From Diadema setosum (taxonomy: Eukaryota; Echinodermata; Echinoidea; Diadematoida; Diadematidae): a stretch of DNA of 64,000 nucleotides. The stretch lies in contig CM067065.1 of NCBI GenBank assembly GCA_033980235.1, positions 22,643,337 through 22,707,336 on the forward strand, read 5' to 3'. The position numbers were made by a program, and so were the translations under genes. Positions 1-11,833 of this stretch are shown here, piece after piece. The notes below the pieces were generated by a model. That model ran no database searches. It worked only from the letters and a program-made list of their open reading frames with translations, and was not told the DNA's origin. Position 1 is the stretch's first letter; each line of letters begins with the position of its first letter.

Positions 1-850
1 TTTCTAGCGTTCATAAAGCTCACTTCTACATGCTGTGTGGTTTTTCAACTTGACCTATTCTATAATATTGCAATGTAAAACACTGTCTGCACGGCTGACT
101 GCTTCTATGACTTAGCCGCAGATTTCCTCCTCAAAATTATGTTGATGATGTATCCCTGTTTCACATCTTTTTCTTTGTTACACCATTAACACTCCGCGTG
201 CCACACTGATTTCCTGTTCATAGGTTTGTGTCAAATGTATACACGTTTGACTCATTGGCACAGACAGTAAGGTCTAAAAAATCAATACCAGGAAGTGAAT
301 ATCCTGGGGTGTAATGAGGCACATACAGGGCACGTTTAATTTCCTTCACAAGAAAGCATGCTAAAGACGTTATACATTTATCCGGAAATTAGGGTCTAAC
401 GTCGATTCCAAGCAAATGTTGTCTGTCAGGTATTAAATTCCTGTCTGTGTTTCTAAGCAGGTTTCGATGTCACCGAGTTGGTATTCTTGGCAAAATGTCT
501 TGATAGCAGATCCCCCTTGTTTCAATTACCTTGCCAGGATATGTGAAATCACATTAAGAAAATACAGTGTCGTACATTCATCTCTATCACTGCCTTTTCG
601 CTACGTCCATCCCTTCTATATGATATGTCCCGCACTATCTAAATGGCACACTCGACTCTCCTATATGAGTATGATAACTTATTTCTCTTTGGACAAAAGA
701 ACTAACAGTGCACATGCACCTTGTAGTCCGTTGTACATGATAAGAAGATGTCTTCCAAATTTGAAAAGTATCAACATTAAAGACTGCATGGCAGTAAATA
801 GTGACGATGTCACATTAATTACCTGTTCTAATGAGTCTGCTCTTCACTTT
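1..850. repeat. Segmental-duplication block matching 38,530-39,640
   Basis: This block aligns in the same orientation with about 38,530-39,640. Long stretches are nearly identical, for example the run from the shared 'ccaggaagtgaatat' through 'ttaaattcctgt' and 'cgatgtcaccga'. The right-hand block lies about 1.6-2.7 kb upstream (5', minus strand) of the gene B start exon. Bases 1-850 are therefore probably the upstream flank of a further receptor copy left of the window. The copy near 39,143 carries a hAT-like insertion that is absent here. No coding exon is supported in this block. Confidence 0.75.
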
Positions 851-854
851 CATC

Positions 855-897
855 CATGCCTGGGGCTTTTTTTTCCTTTTGTGATGCAGGGTCACAT
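855..897. repeat. Solo terminus of the GTGACCCTGCA MITE family
   Basis: The bases ending 'tgatgcagggtcacat' match the terminal sequence of the elements at 5,879-6,590 and 7,296-8,001. Only one end is visible, so this is a truncated copy. Confidence 0.35.
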
Positions 898-1800
898 ACA
901 TAACAAAATTTGAATTTGTTAAATGGTATTTTGATTGTATTTGTAACCACATATCTGATGTTTCTACATTTTCTTTTACTATTCTTTTAAATATAACCTT
1001 TTTCATTTATGGTTTTCGGTATAAACTATCAAAAATGCTGGTGTGTGACTGGTTGGCTATGTCTGTGTAAAACGTTTTAAATGTTTGTATAGAAATAAAG
1101 TTTTATTTATGTCAGAATGTGATTTTGTTACTGGGTCCCATTAGTATAAGCCTTGCTTCACAGGAATCCATAAAGTTTTAGTGTCTTTTATATATTCACT
1201 TTCTCATATAACTGCATGCATATTTGGGTTTGCATGTTGTATACGTAATTGAATTGAACTGCATTGAAATTAAACGTATATTATGCGTGTGTATGTGACA
1301 TGTCTCCCTCTCTTTGTGTTTGTTTTTATGTATTATACTGACAAAAATGATGCAAATAAGTTTATCTAAAGCGCATTTCAGACTTGAAAAAAAAAATGCG
1401 CTTTAGATAGTAAATCCTAACATGATACGCAATATTACCAGCTAAATTTACGATACAAATTAAAAAATAACTAGGTATACAAGTACGTACGTAAGAGCTC
1501 AAATCTGTCTAATTTCAAGAGCAAGAAAGGAGATAGAGAAATATATTATATGAAAATAACATTAAACTTGAGCTAAAATGGTAAATGTCATTTTCACCTG
1601 AAGTTTGTAACAGAGATTGTAACTAAGAAAGAATTTGTCAGAGCTAACAAAATTTTCTGCCCATGTCGTTCCTCGCTGTTTTTGGCATGTCTTTTCGGAA
1701 CTTTTTTGTCCTCCTAGTATCGAAAAAAACAAACCAGACTCCTTGCTGTGTACCGCAGGGAAAAAGAAAGAGATGAAAGAATCCAATGAAATGAATGTAT
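898..1800. other. Intergenic, no gene seen; one small hairpin
   Basis: I see no coding exon or recognisable domain on either strand. The only structure is a 16-bp perfect inverted repeat at 1,363-1,378 and 1,394-1,409 (TATCTAAAGCGCATTT) around a 15-nt A-rich loop. It is probably what remains of an internally deleted inverted-repeat element. Confidence 0.5.
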
Positions 1801-2355
1801 TTAAAGGACAAGTTCACCTTCATAAACATAAGGATTGAGAACACATCAGTGAAAGTTTGAGGAAAATTGGACAATCGATGCAAAAGTTATGAATTTTTTG
1901 AATTTTTGTGTTGGAACCGCTGGATGAGGAGACTACTACAGCTTGTGAGTCATATGCGCACAACAATATAAAGAAAATGTAAAAGAAATTCAACATATTT
2001 TCACTTTTTTCGCATGATAAAAGAGCACTTGACTTGCCACTTTCTAAAGGCAGGGGGAATAATATTACCCATAACATTTGTCGGCAACGAGTCAGGGGAA
2101 TGTGTACTTTTTTCAAAAGATGGAATTTTGTGAAATTCTCTTTATATTTTCCTTATATTGTTGTACGCATGTGACATCTAAGTTATTCATACACTGCAGT
2201 AGTCTTCTCATCCAGCGGGTACTGCACAAAAACTTCAAAAATTCATAACTTTTGAACGGACTGTCTGATTTTCCTCAAACTTTCAATGATGTGTTCTACT
2301 AATATTGCTACATTCTCTCAATCCTTATGTTTATGAAGATGAACTTGTCCTTTAA
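1801..2355. mobile_element. TTAA-flanked MITE, family 1 (TTAAAGGACAAG), copy 1
   Basis: This 555-bp non-autonomous element has long imperfect terminal inverted repeats, starting TTAAAGGACAAGTTCACC on the left with its complement on the right. It has no coding capacity. TTAA lies at both outer edges, as expected for piggyBac-type insertion; since TTAA is also part of the inverted repeat, this is suggestive only. A second copy is at 2,992-3,557. Confidence 0.8.
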
Positions 2356-2991
2356 CACTCACTTGCAAATGATATGTATGCAGTAAGTGTTGCGAATTAT
2401 TTCACTTCTATATGGCTTACTTGGCCCCGACAGAGGGCGGGCTTTGATTCCATAAAAGTTGCCGACCTAGCCATTTTGACTAGACCCTACTTTATCTTAA
2501 TCATTAATCCCGCAATACTTTGGACATTTTAATATCATTTACTTCTTTTATGAAATCAGAAAAGAAAATCTTGAATCCTTCACCTTAGCTTTAAAACAGA
2601 ACTAAGGGAGGGGGTGGGGCGAATTATACTTGAGAATCAATCGACCTACAGCACGACTTTATTTATTGTTTGCACAAACGAATGTGAACGTTTACGGTTA
2701 GTGGTATCATTTCCTAAGCTAAAATGCGTGCGATATTGAAACTATTTATTTTTCTTCAGTATTTTTGGTGAAAATATAAAAAAAAAATTGAAACCTTGAT
2801 ATTCTGAAACTTGTTTAAATCTTTTACATCAGAGCAATCATTCTATCCTTGTGATCCTTTAAATTTTATTCATATCAGACAACATAAAGACTTTGTAACA
2901 CTATTGATATTTTTCTATGTGTAGTACGTCATGACCTGAAAATTTTGAGTGTTTATGAATTAATTTCGTTGTGAGCTAATTCATGACATGT

Positions 2992-3557
2992 TTAAAGGAC
3001 AAGTCTATCTTCATATACAAAAAGATTGAGAGAATGCAGCAATATTAGTAGAACACATTAGTGAAAGTTTGAGGAAAATTGGACAATCCGTTCAAAAGTT
3101 ACGAATATTTTAAGTATCTGTGCAGTCACTGTTGGAAGAGAGGACTACTACAGTGTATATGTCACATGCGTACAACTGTTATGAGGAAAACAAAAAGAGA
3201 ATTTCACAAAACTTTACGTTTTGAATAAAGTGCACAGTTCTTCGACTTGCTACTGACATGTTAAGGGTAATATCATTCCCCCCTGCCTTCTGAAAGAGAG
3301 AAGTCGAATGTTCTTTTGTTTTGCGAGATAAATGGAAATATGTTATATTTCCTTTATTCTTTCTTTAAGTCGTTGTACTCATGTGACATCACAAGCTATA
3401 GTAGTCTTTTCATCCAGCCGTGAGTGAGCAGAAACTTTAAAAATTCATAACTTTTTAACGGATTGTCCGATTTTGCTCAAACTCTCACTGATGTGTTCTA
3501 CTAATATTGCTGCATTCACTCAACCCACATGTCTATGAAGGTGAACTTGTCCTTTAA
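2992..3557. mobile_element. TTAA-flanked MITE, family 1, copy 2
   Basis: A 566-bp copy of the 1,801-2,355 element with the same inverted ends and TTAA at both edges. Its left flank (...gacatgt) and right flank (gc..ataaagaga..attcg) match the flanks of a different TTAA element at 21,901-22,461. The paralogous site is therefore occupied by two different insertions. Confidence 0.8.
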
Positions 3558-4209
3558 GCAATCCCTTATAAAGAGAGATATTCGTCAATTCTAGAAAATC
3601 CTCGCAGAAGATTGGATAAAGCATAATCATAGTTCCACACCTCCGCATAACCAGTCATATAAAATTCAAGATAAATGTTATGTACAAATTAAAATAGATA
3701 ATCAATGCCTTTTGGTAAGAACAAGTCACTTAATTTCCATTTCAAGTTTATCAAAGATAATTTAGATTCATAAATAATTCACTCCTCAATGCGTAATAGG
3801 CGACTGTATGTAACAGGAATGATTTCATCAAACTTCGTGAAGGGTAGATATACATACTCTCATGAGGAACACGACTGTATAATATATAGATTGAATGATA
3901 TTTTCTTATTGGGTGCAGTAGGTGGAAATTACTTATTTGACTCAGTTTCCATTTGTTAAACGTTTTGGAAAATAGATAAATCAAATAATCCTAAATCATC
4001 CGAACACCAGTTCCCCCTTGAAGCAGAAGTTGGTGATAACTACTTTCCTGTTATATCTTCAAATCTTTATTGAAGACTAATCTTTTTTCAGAAGCCTTAG
4101 ATTAATTTGTTATCTATTTTGCGTGTGTCTAATCAGTGACAATATTAGGAGCTCTGTTACATCACAGCGCAGTAGAGTAAATTTACATAGTAGCTGCGCT
4201 ATACAAATT

Positions 4210-4365
4210 TGTCTAATTATTATTATTATTATTATTATAGGGAACACCATATGCTTATATCATTGACACACAAACACACACACACACACACACACACATA
4301 CAGAAACACACACATAATGATATCTACACCTCTTTCTATCTCTCTCTCTCTCTCTCTCTCTCCTA
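4210..4365. repeat. Compound microsatellite (ATT)n, (CA)n, (TC)n
   Basis: An ATT run (about 4,216-4,239), a CA run (about 4,268-4,298) and a TC run (about 4,339-4,362). Similar CA and TC tracts sit at the corresponding place (23,010-23,090) in the gene B flank. Overlapping reading frames here are low-complexity artefacts. Confidence 0.8.
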
Positions 4366-4454
4366 CATTTTGCCTTCTGCAAGTGTTCATAGATCTACTA
4401 ACAAGTTGGTTCTCTCGATATCTGATTTTGCAGTAAAATGAGGGACTTGTGAGA

Positions 4455-4965
4455 ACAATAATTGAGTATATGAATATAAGAACGACCCATGTCCAATTTT
4501 TGGCCAAATTCAGTTTGACATGGGAAATTGTAGCTTATGCATAGACTCATCTTGTGTGTAAATGATAAATCCTAATTACCCCCGGAAGTGCCAGAAATGA
4601 ATGAGTTAAATCTTATATTAATGTAAGAATGAAGGACTTTGGTCATTCTTACATTCATATAATAGCGCCCTCTCTCATCCTTCTTCCATCTCTATAGCAG
4701 AAAATTATGAATCAAAGAACGACCCAAGTCCATATGAATCAAAGAACGACCCAAGTCCACCACACAAAATGGCCTCTCCACAATTAATGTAAATGTTGAT
4801 TGTCATAATAATATATGTTCTAATTTGTATATACAATGTTGCCTTCCCATCACAGTTAAATAGAATATTATTGGACAACTAAAAAGATATGATTTTTTTT
4901 TTTTAGTTTACTCGAAATGATCTTCCATGGACTTGGGTCGTTCTTATATTCATATACTCAATTGT
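4455..4965. mobile_element. MITE with TATATGAATATAAGAACGAC inverted ends
   Basis: About 511 bp with terminal inverted repeats of roughly 35 bp: ATTGAGTATATGAATATAAG on the left and its complement on the right. The gene B flank has no insertion here (about 23,197, reading ...ctgtgagatctcacggcacc), so this is an insertion after the duplication. A short internal direct repeat lies at about 4,707-4,760. No ORF. Confidence 0.75.
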
Positions 4966-5544
4966 CTCACACGGCACCTTCATATAAGTAGGTATTGTGA
5001 CGGGTGATAATGTACACTAAACGTCTGCAATCAAATCACTTCATTATGTTCATTTATTTTTCGAAGACATTACAGACATGATTCCTTGTATACAGTTCTA
5101 ACGCGTATAATAAAGGTGATGAAAATATTTATGAGTTCATAACCTAAAATGATCTCGATATGAAGATAATTATGTAATACAGAGTAATGTTCAACTCAAT
5201 TGTTCAGCCTTTATCCATTGTGAGACCGTTTGCCATTGTGCAATTATTTCAATTTGATAATAACTTTATTAATCACCAACGCGGATGCAGTATATCATAA
5301 TGCAAGCGAAATTTCCAACGACCTGACGGTTTTCGCCAGCATGCTAAACTCGTAACGAAGATAGTTAATATCCATTGAAATTTAAAAAAAAAATGAAGAT
5401 ATGCATATTTAGGGCAATTATTGTACACACAATTGACGGTGAATAAAACAGGACACTTGAAGTGAAGTGGTACCCAACAGTCATTGCCAAGTTTAGCGGA
5501 TCTAAACAATATAAAATCGTTTCAGAAGTGCACGCATATTGATC

Positions 5545-6670
5545 ACGTTGGTACAACACCAGACCCTATACAAGTTATCATGCCACATATTAGTCTTTTT
5601 TCACATTCGATATGATGTTTAGATCTTTAATCCTACCGTCTGTATGAATTTATCAAAATTCATTTCGGGTAATATTCATCCCTTTAAAATATTGAGCCTA
5701 TATTACCAGGTTTGTACTGTATATACTTTTGCCGTAGACTCGAGGAACACTTCCGGTATAACAAGCAAAGTTTTAACCTTAACCCTTTGCTGATTAAATT
5801 GGGAAGATTCATTTCTTATTTCAATATACAGGGTTTAATCTAAAACATACAATGATCGCACATGATTATTCCATTATTATGTGACCCTGCATCATAAGAC
5901 AACAAAAAGTCTCCTGACATGGATTTTTAGTTAAGGGCAGATTCTGAAAGAGCAGACTATAAGAGTCAAATGATGTATAGCTCAATGAAATGGACTCTCC
6001 TAATCATCTAAAAATTGGAAAGAAAGCACATACTCAGGAAAAGTGTGAAACGAGAAAAGAGGCTCTGAAGTACTCTAGTACGTACTTGGTCGATTGAAGC
6101 ACTTAATCTTTACCAAACCGCTAGCTGTGCGATGAATGGGACAAAATAAAAAAAAAAAAAAAAAAACAGGATGTAGATCACTGGAGCAACAACAATGAAG
6201 AAATTATCAGCTTTGCCTGCAATTAAACATGCTCTGTTAACACATTCTGCCCATGATTAATGCCAATTTTCAAAGCAGTAACAGCATTATCCATTCTAAA
6301 GTTATTAGACTTGAAAGTGAAGGGTGTGTAAAGGGTTATCAAGAGATGAAAAGGCTCATCTTCAAGACATACCTTATCTCACAACTCTACAAAAAACAAA
6401 AGTTGTAGAAAAATTGCTGAAAATGCACATTTCCATCCATTTTATGATCCGAAACTTAAGAATAATGTAGAAGTGTAGGTCTTTCAGAAAATGTGAAAAA
6501 CCCAAATTGACTAGGTTGACCCGTTTTACCTCTTTGACTCCTCACGTAAAATCAATGGGTGCGATTTTTTGTTCGTTTTTGTTCTTTTCACTTTTGATAT
6601 GTTGGGGATAAGGCTCCTAAATATATTTCAATAACGACAAAAGATGTGGATAATGCATATAAATTTTCAC
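5545..6670. other. Insertion or indel relative to the gene B flank, including a MITE
   Basis: The two flanks match up to about 5,540 / 23,760 and again from 6,671 / 23,765, so about 1.1 kb is present only here. Within it, 5,879-6,590 is a terminal-repeat element starting TGTGACCCTGCATCATAAGA. It matches the inverted element at 7,296-8,001 over most of its length. A poly(A) tract lies at 6,150-6,166. I see nothing coding. Confidence 0.6.
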
Positions 6671-7295
6671 CAAGTTTAAAAAATTACGATTTAATATGTT
6701 GGTAGCAAGTGATTTACAACACATATTGTACTATCTATGTTCCCTTGTTACTCAAAAGCCAACACTACTTCTTAACGACAAAACGAGAAGTCTTTTAGGT
6801 TGCATTAAGATATTTGCAAAAGACACTGTCAATGGATACGTGTCTTTTTTTTTTTCAAAATTTCCCGCTTTAATGTTAAACCTTTGGCTCGAAAGTGGCA
6901 GGCCGTGGGGTGAAATCTCCGATCATTCCAATATATCACTCTGGTACATATGCGGCTGTTTGTACATGATATTCCCTTCGTTATGGCACGCCTGCAAAGA
7001 AATCAGATATCGGAAAAAATAAAAACGAAGATAGCAGCTGTCATGAAACAATTCAGAAAGAAACAATACTTTGGATACGCTCAGTATGGTAGTGTGATAG
7101 TTTACATAGTTCGAGAAATGTTATGACATCAAATATATAAAACGGTTTTAATATTTTGTTATTCTTTGCTGATGACTGAGTATTATAAAGATAAATCACT
7201 CTCTATTCATTTTCCTTTTAAATGCTTTTCAGTGAACATAGCTTGATCTTACTACTTCTATCTGGCTATGAATATTGTCATTTTAACACAAGCTT

Positions 7296-8001
7296 AAGCC
7301 TTATAAATTGTAACCGTGCACCTCAAAACGAACATAAAGTCGCACACACTGATTTTGCGTGAGGACTGAAAATAAGTGATATGGGTCAACCTAGCCGAAC
7401 TTGACGTTTTCATATTTTCTGAAAGAGCGGGTCTTCTTTTACATTATGTTAAAATTTGGATTCATAAAACGGGCAGGAAAGGGTGTTTGTAGCAGTTTAT
7501 CTCGAACATTTTTGGTAGAATAGTGTGATTAAGTGTGTCTTTAGAATCCTTTTTTCATTTCTGAAAAACCTTGTCCACACTCTTCACTTTCAACCCTAAT
7601 AACTTTTGAAAGGATAATGCTACTGCTTTGAAAGTTGGCATTAATTATGGACAGAATGTGTTAATGAGGAATGCTTAATTTCATTTTAATCTGATAATCC
7701 CTTCATTGTTGTTACTCTGGTGGTTTTCTTCCTGTTTTTGTCCCATTCATCGCAGAGCCAGCACGGTTTGGTAAAGATTAAGCGGTTGAATAGGCACTGT
7801 ACTTCAGAGCTTCTTTTCTCAGTTCACACTTTTCCTGAGTTTATGCTTTCTTTCCAATATTTAGATAGGTTAGGAGAGCCCATTTGATTTGAGTTATACA
7901 TCAGTTTAAAGCTTAAAGTCTGCTCTTTCAGAATACGGTCTTAACTAAAAATTCATGTCTGGCGACTTTTTGTTTGTTTTGAGGTGCAGGGTCACAATTA
8001 T
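7296..8001 (-). mobile_element. MITE of the GTGACCCTGCA family
   Basis: About 0.7 kb with inverted ends (TTGTAACCGTGCACCTCAAA on the left, the complement of TTGTGACCCTGCACCTCAAA on the right). The gene B flank reads straight through (about 24,390-24,400, 'cttaagtgttatcccag'), giving a clean empty site. Relatives are at 5,879-6,590 (opposite orientation), about 47,092-47,730, and a terminus at 855-897. Confidence 0.75.
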
Positions 8002-8057
8002 CCCAGAAAATGCTTTCTCAACGCAAAGGAGTGTCCAAATCGTAGGGGGCTGCACAT

Positions 8058-8063
8058 TTTATT
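8058..8063 (-). promoter_or_regulatory. Possible AATAAA poly(A) signal of gene A
   Basis: The minus strand reads AATAAA about 445 nt past the gene A stop codon. The matching site in gene B reads ATAAAA instead. Placement is plausible for a 3' UTR, but nothing confirms use. Confidence 0.3.
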
Positions 8064-8504
8064 ATCTAACACGCTATATATGAATATTCTTTGAAGATTT
8101 CGCGGTTTCTTGTTGGACGATTAATCAACAATATGCATAAGCCTCAACACAATTTAGAGCATTTTCACAAAGTCCATCAAGTATGGAAGAGGACCAAGCT
8201 TTTACAACAAAAATCTGCACCGTATGTATAAACGCATCCAATGGAGGCTGTCCATTTCAAATTATTTTCTGTTTGCACATACAGTGAATTCATAAAAGGA
8301 CGCATCATCATGTATTCCAAATACCCTGTCAGGAAACTTACAATCATAGACAACAGACAGACATGTAGGCAGACATAAACCAAGAAACACAAAAAGGGAG
8401 TTAATAGGATTGTGCTGTGATACCGCTGTGATAGATTTAAAACAAAAAGGCTGAATAATTAAGATAACACTCAGGGCTTTAATTCGGGATACCTTAGTCC
8501 CCAA

Positions 8505-8629
8505 TCAATACGCTGGCTTCCTTCTCCTCATGAGGACGGTGGCACAGGTGATGATTGAGAGGATGAAAATAACGACGAGGAGAGCGTACGTGGTCGACGA
8601 CTTCTGCAAAGCGCCTCGACGAGGACCGG
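8505..8629 (-). CDS. Gene A last exon: membrane helix and short tail
   Basis: The acceptor reads cctacag, entered in phase 1. A stalk containing [12 protein letters not shown] leads into about 20 hydrophobic residues ([13 protein letters not shown]...) and then the basic tail RRRKPAY and TGA. Basic residues after the helix fit a type I topology with a seven-residue cytosolic tail. The tail contains no ITAM, ITIM or other Tyr-based signalling motif, its only Tyr being the last residue. The gene B exon (24,878-25,002) has the same length and differs in few bases. Confidence 0.85.
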
Positions 8630-9042
8630 CTGTAGGACCCGCCGTTTGCAAAGGATAGGAAAGATGAAGATGATTTCTATCATTCGAGTGTCAAAATGAA
8701 TGTAACATGGTGATGTATGTCCGACTTGGCCGATGAGATCTACCACGTACCTTGTAGGCCTACGTCACAATTGACCGTAACATGATATATATATATATGA
8801 AGGGTTTGTTTGCAAAAACCGATAAGTCCATTTTTGAAGATTTTGAAGTACGATCTCTGTCATAAAGTACAAAATAATACCTTTTAAATGATATATTGGT
8901 CACTACATATAATGGTATATTTTTGAAGTTATGGTCAAAAGAAGCAAAAATTTTCTTATTATTCCCTATATTTTTCTTGACCTTTAATCGCAAATATCTC
9001 CATTTGGCAAATATGGACTTATCGGTTTTTGCAAACAAACTC

Positions 9043-9085
<43 letters not shown>

Positions 9086-11802
9086 TCAAAATGAAAATAT
9101 GGATTGCTGACAGCCTTGCTATGATCGTTCCTGGGCATGCCAGAAGATGACCAAAACCGCAGAAACAATTTACCTACACACTATCACAGTTAAGATTATT
9201 GTGATTATACTGTTTGCTATACCCAATAAATGATAATGACAGTGATGATATTTGTGCATATGTTTGTTGTTGTTATTATTGTTGTTTTACATCGTCATTG
9301 ATTAAGAGTTCTGACCGGTTAAAGCATGGACTTCATGTCAGCCTTTGCCTTCCTGCAATTCAACACCATGATTGGCATACACGCTCTCACCTTTGACCCT
9401 TCTTGTCGGACAATGAGTCACGTGGGTGGAGGTGGGGCCAAGACCGTTTGTACCGGAGCACTTGACATTGATGCACCTGTCCGGACGATTGCGGAGAATA
9501 CCCGAAGCACAGCTAGAGTTGGACAGGGTCATGTTGTCAGCTGTGATCTCGTAGGTGTGGAGGTGCGGGTAGGGTTGGTCGGCCAAGGCCACGTGACAAT
9601 TGATGATGAGAGTAACTTGGTTGCCTTCTCCTCTGATCTCATGGGTCTCGATCTTCAGGATGTTATCAGCCGGAGGTCTGGGTTCTGATCCTGGTTTCCA
9701 GCGTCTGACTTTAACCAGAGTGTGAAGCATTCCAGGAATAGCTTCCGTTTCACACAGTAATGCCAACAAAAGTATATAATTATTTAAGCGTCCAAATGAA
9801 GCTATTTCCGATGTTAATAGCCGGCAGTTCAGAAAATGGTGTCATATCAACACATTAAAACTGAAAGACGCCTGATTGGTAGTGAAAACACACCGTTTAT
9901 TATTACGACTCTCAAAAGGAATGAAATGTGTCAAGCTTTGTCATTTGGTAATCATATGTGTACTTTCTCCCTCAAGTTCTTTAGTCATAAATATTCTTTT
10001 CATTTGTTTGCATGAAACACATCAACCTGACACGAACGATTCGATGAGTACTTGACAGTCGATAAAGGACAGATTTGACAACTTTGCAATTAGGTATCGA
10101 ATATTGGCAAACTCATAACAAAATACACACTATAGAAACATAGATGAATGAAATGGGAAAAATGAAACCTTCCATTGAGACTTTTCAAGTTTTTCAAAAT
10201 GAAATAAAGTTGAAACTTGAGGAATTTATTTCTGGAATTGTTTGATACCCAATCACACTTCAATATCAGGAAATCGGGCTGAATTTTGGTACCACCTAGC
10301 TTATCTTCACCTACAAATTACTAAAAGTGTGACCCGTCGCAATTAACACAAAACCCTGATGAAAAATGCAAATTGATATTGTAAGTAAAGTAAAGTGATA
10401 AATAATTTAGGTCAGGCCTAAATCTACACACACTAGCACACTCACGCATTAACTTCTAGAACTACTGAATCTTCGAACACATTAAGGGCGTTTAGTGACT
10501 AGCATTGTGATTATTTTTCAGTATCACAAAAAAGAACATTCCAAATACCACAGCTTAGTCCTATGAAAATGATAGCTAGCCGATGTGATCACTGAACTGT
10601 CGAAGACATACCTGAATCTGGCGGGCAGTAAGTATCACTTTTGAAAGTTTCTCCGAAGTCGTTTAAAGCCATACAGGAAACAGCGATACATGTCGTAGGC
10701 AACGGTTCAAAGGTCGCTGAAGGTGCGTCAGACGACGATATCACGTGATCGTCAGCTGTGATCTTGAAGGTATGGATTGGCGGGAAAGGCTGGTCGGCTG
10801 GATTCACGTGACACGTGATGTTGAGAAGCGTCTCGTCCTCCCTCTCCAGAGATTGGTAATCGATTGATATGATACCTGGCTCAGGTTCGTCTATTTGAGA
10901 ATTTTAAAAGAGCAACCGGACTTTCTTCGATTAGCATTGCTTCTACCTTATTTCTTTCGAAAAGATAGTAGGCCTATTGAAAACATGAATCAAGATATGC
11001 ATAGAAAAGCGGTTATTGTTGATACAGCCGTGATGTGTACCAATTGGCGGAAACATACTATAAACACGAAGCGTGACCGTTATCAAACTTTGTCGGTTAC
11101 AAGATATTAAAAAACAACAACTCCAAAACGAATGTGAGAAACTTGAATAGGCATGCCTTCTCTTGAAATTTCGTGGAAAGAGAACAACACACACAAACAA
11201 AATTAATACAGATTGCGTCACAGCAGAGGCTTCCAATGATGTCTATAATAACGATTTTTTTCTTTTTTGACAAAGAAAGCAATTTTCATTCATAAAGCTT
11301 GTCTTAGGCCTAATGATATGCCCGATGATGGAACATACATAATAGTCTCGATGACGAGGCAAAAAAAAAAAAAAAAAAAAACACACACAAAAAACACGCT
11401 TTAATCTGTCGGTACAACATTACAAATTCAAAAACTCTACAAATTTACAACAAAAACCCTGGCTTCGAAATTCCATTGTCATGTTAAATAATCCAAGAAG
11501 GGCTAGGCATATTAAATGACATCAATGCAGAAATGTGGAAATGTGCTACCACAAATTATGAAATCTGTTTGAAATTTTGAATTTCACCGGTGGGTACTTG
11601 CTACTACTTCATACAGTCACTGGCAGTAAACAGGGATAGCTTGGTGGTAGCGTCGCTGGCAGGAAAGTATTAGATGACAAGTTCGATATCCACCAACTGG
11701 TTCCCCCTCTCCAACATATAGATTGTTTGGGAGTCAAATATGTGTACCAGCAATTGGGAATTTACGAATACATAGTACGGAGGGTGGCAATATTTATTGA
11801 TA

Positions 11803-11833
<31 letters not shown>

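Larger units (their letters stand above)
2580..8504. repeat. 3' flank of gene A, duplicated downstream of gene B (21,510-24,877)
   Basis: Collinear same-orientation matches run through 2,580-2,991 with 21,510-21,900, 3,558-4,080 with 22,462-22,980, 4,970-5,540 with 23,203-23,760, 6,670-7,290 with 23,765-24,390, and 8,005-8,504 with 24,395-24,877. Gaps in the alignment are mostly transposon insertions: 2,992-3,557, 4,455-4,965, 5,545-6,670 and 7,296-8,001 here, and 21,901-22,461 in the partner. The receptor genes were thus duplicated with several kb of downstream DNA. No coding exon is seen in this flank. Confidence 0.8.

Noticed and set aside
8760..9150. Opposing frames of about 84-142 codons repeated at MITE copies (also 21,034-21,487 and 34,928-35,311)
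   Set aside because: They arise from inverted repeats of the 247-bp MITE and flanking (TA)n or (CA)n runs and show no conserved coding pattern.
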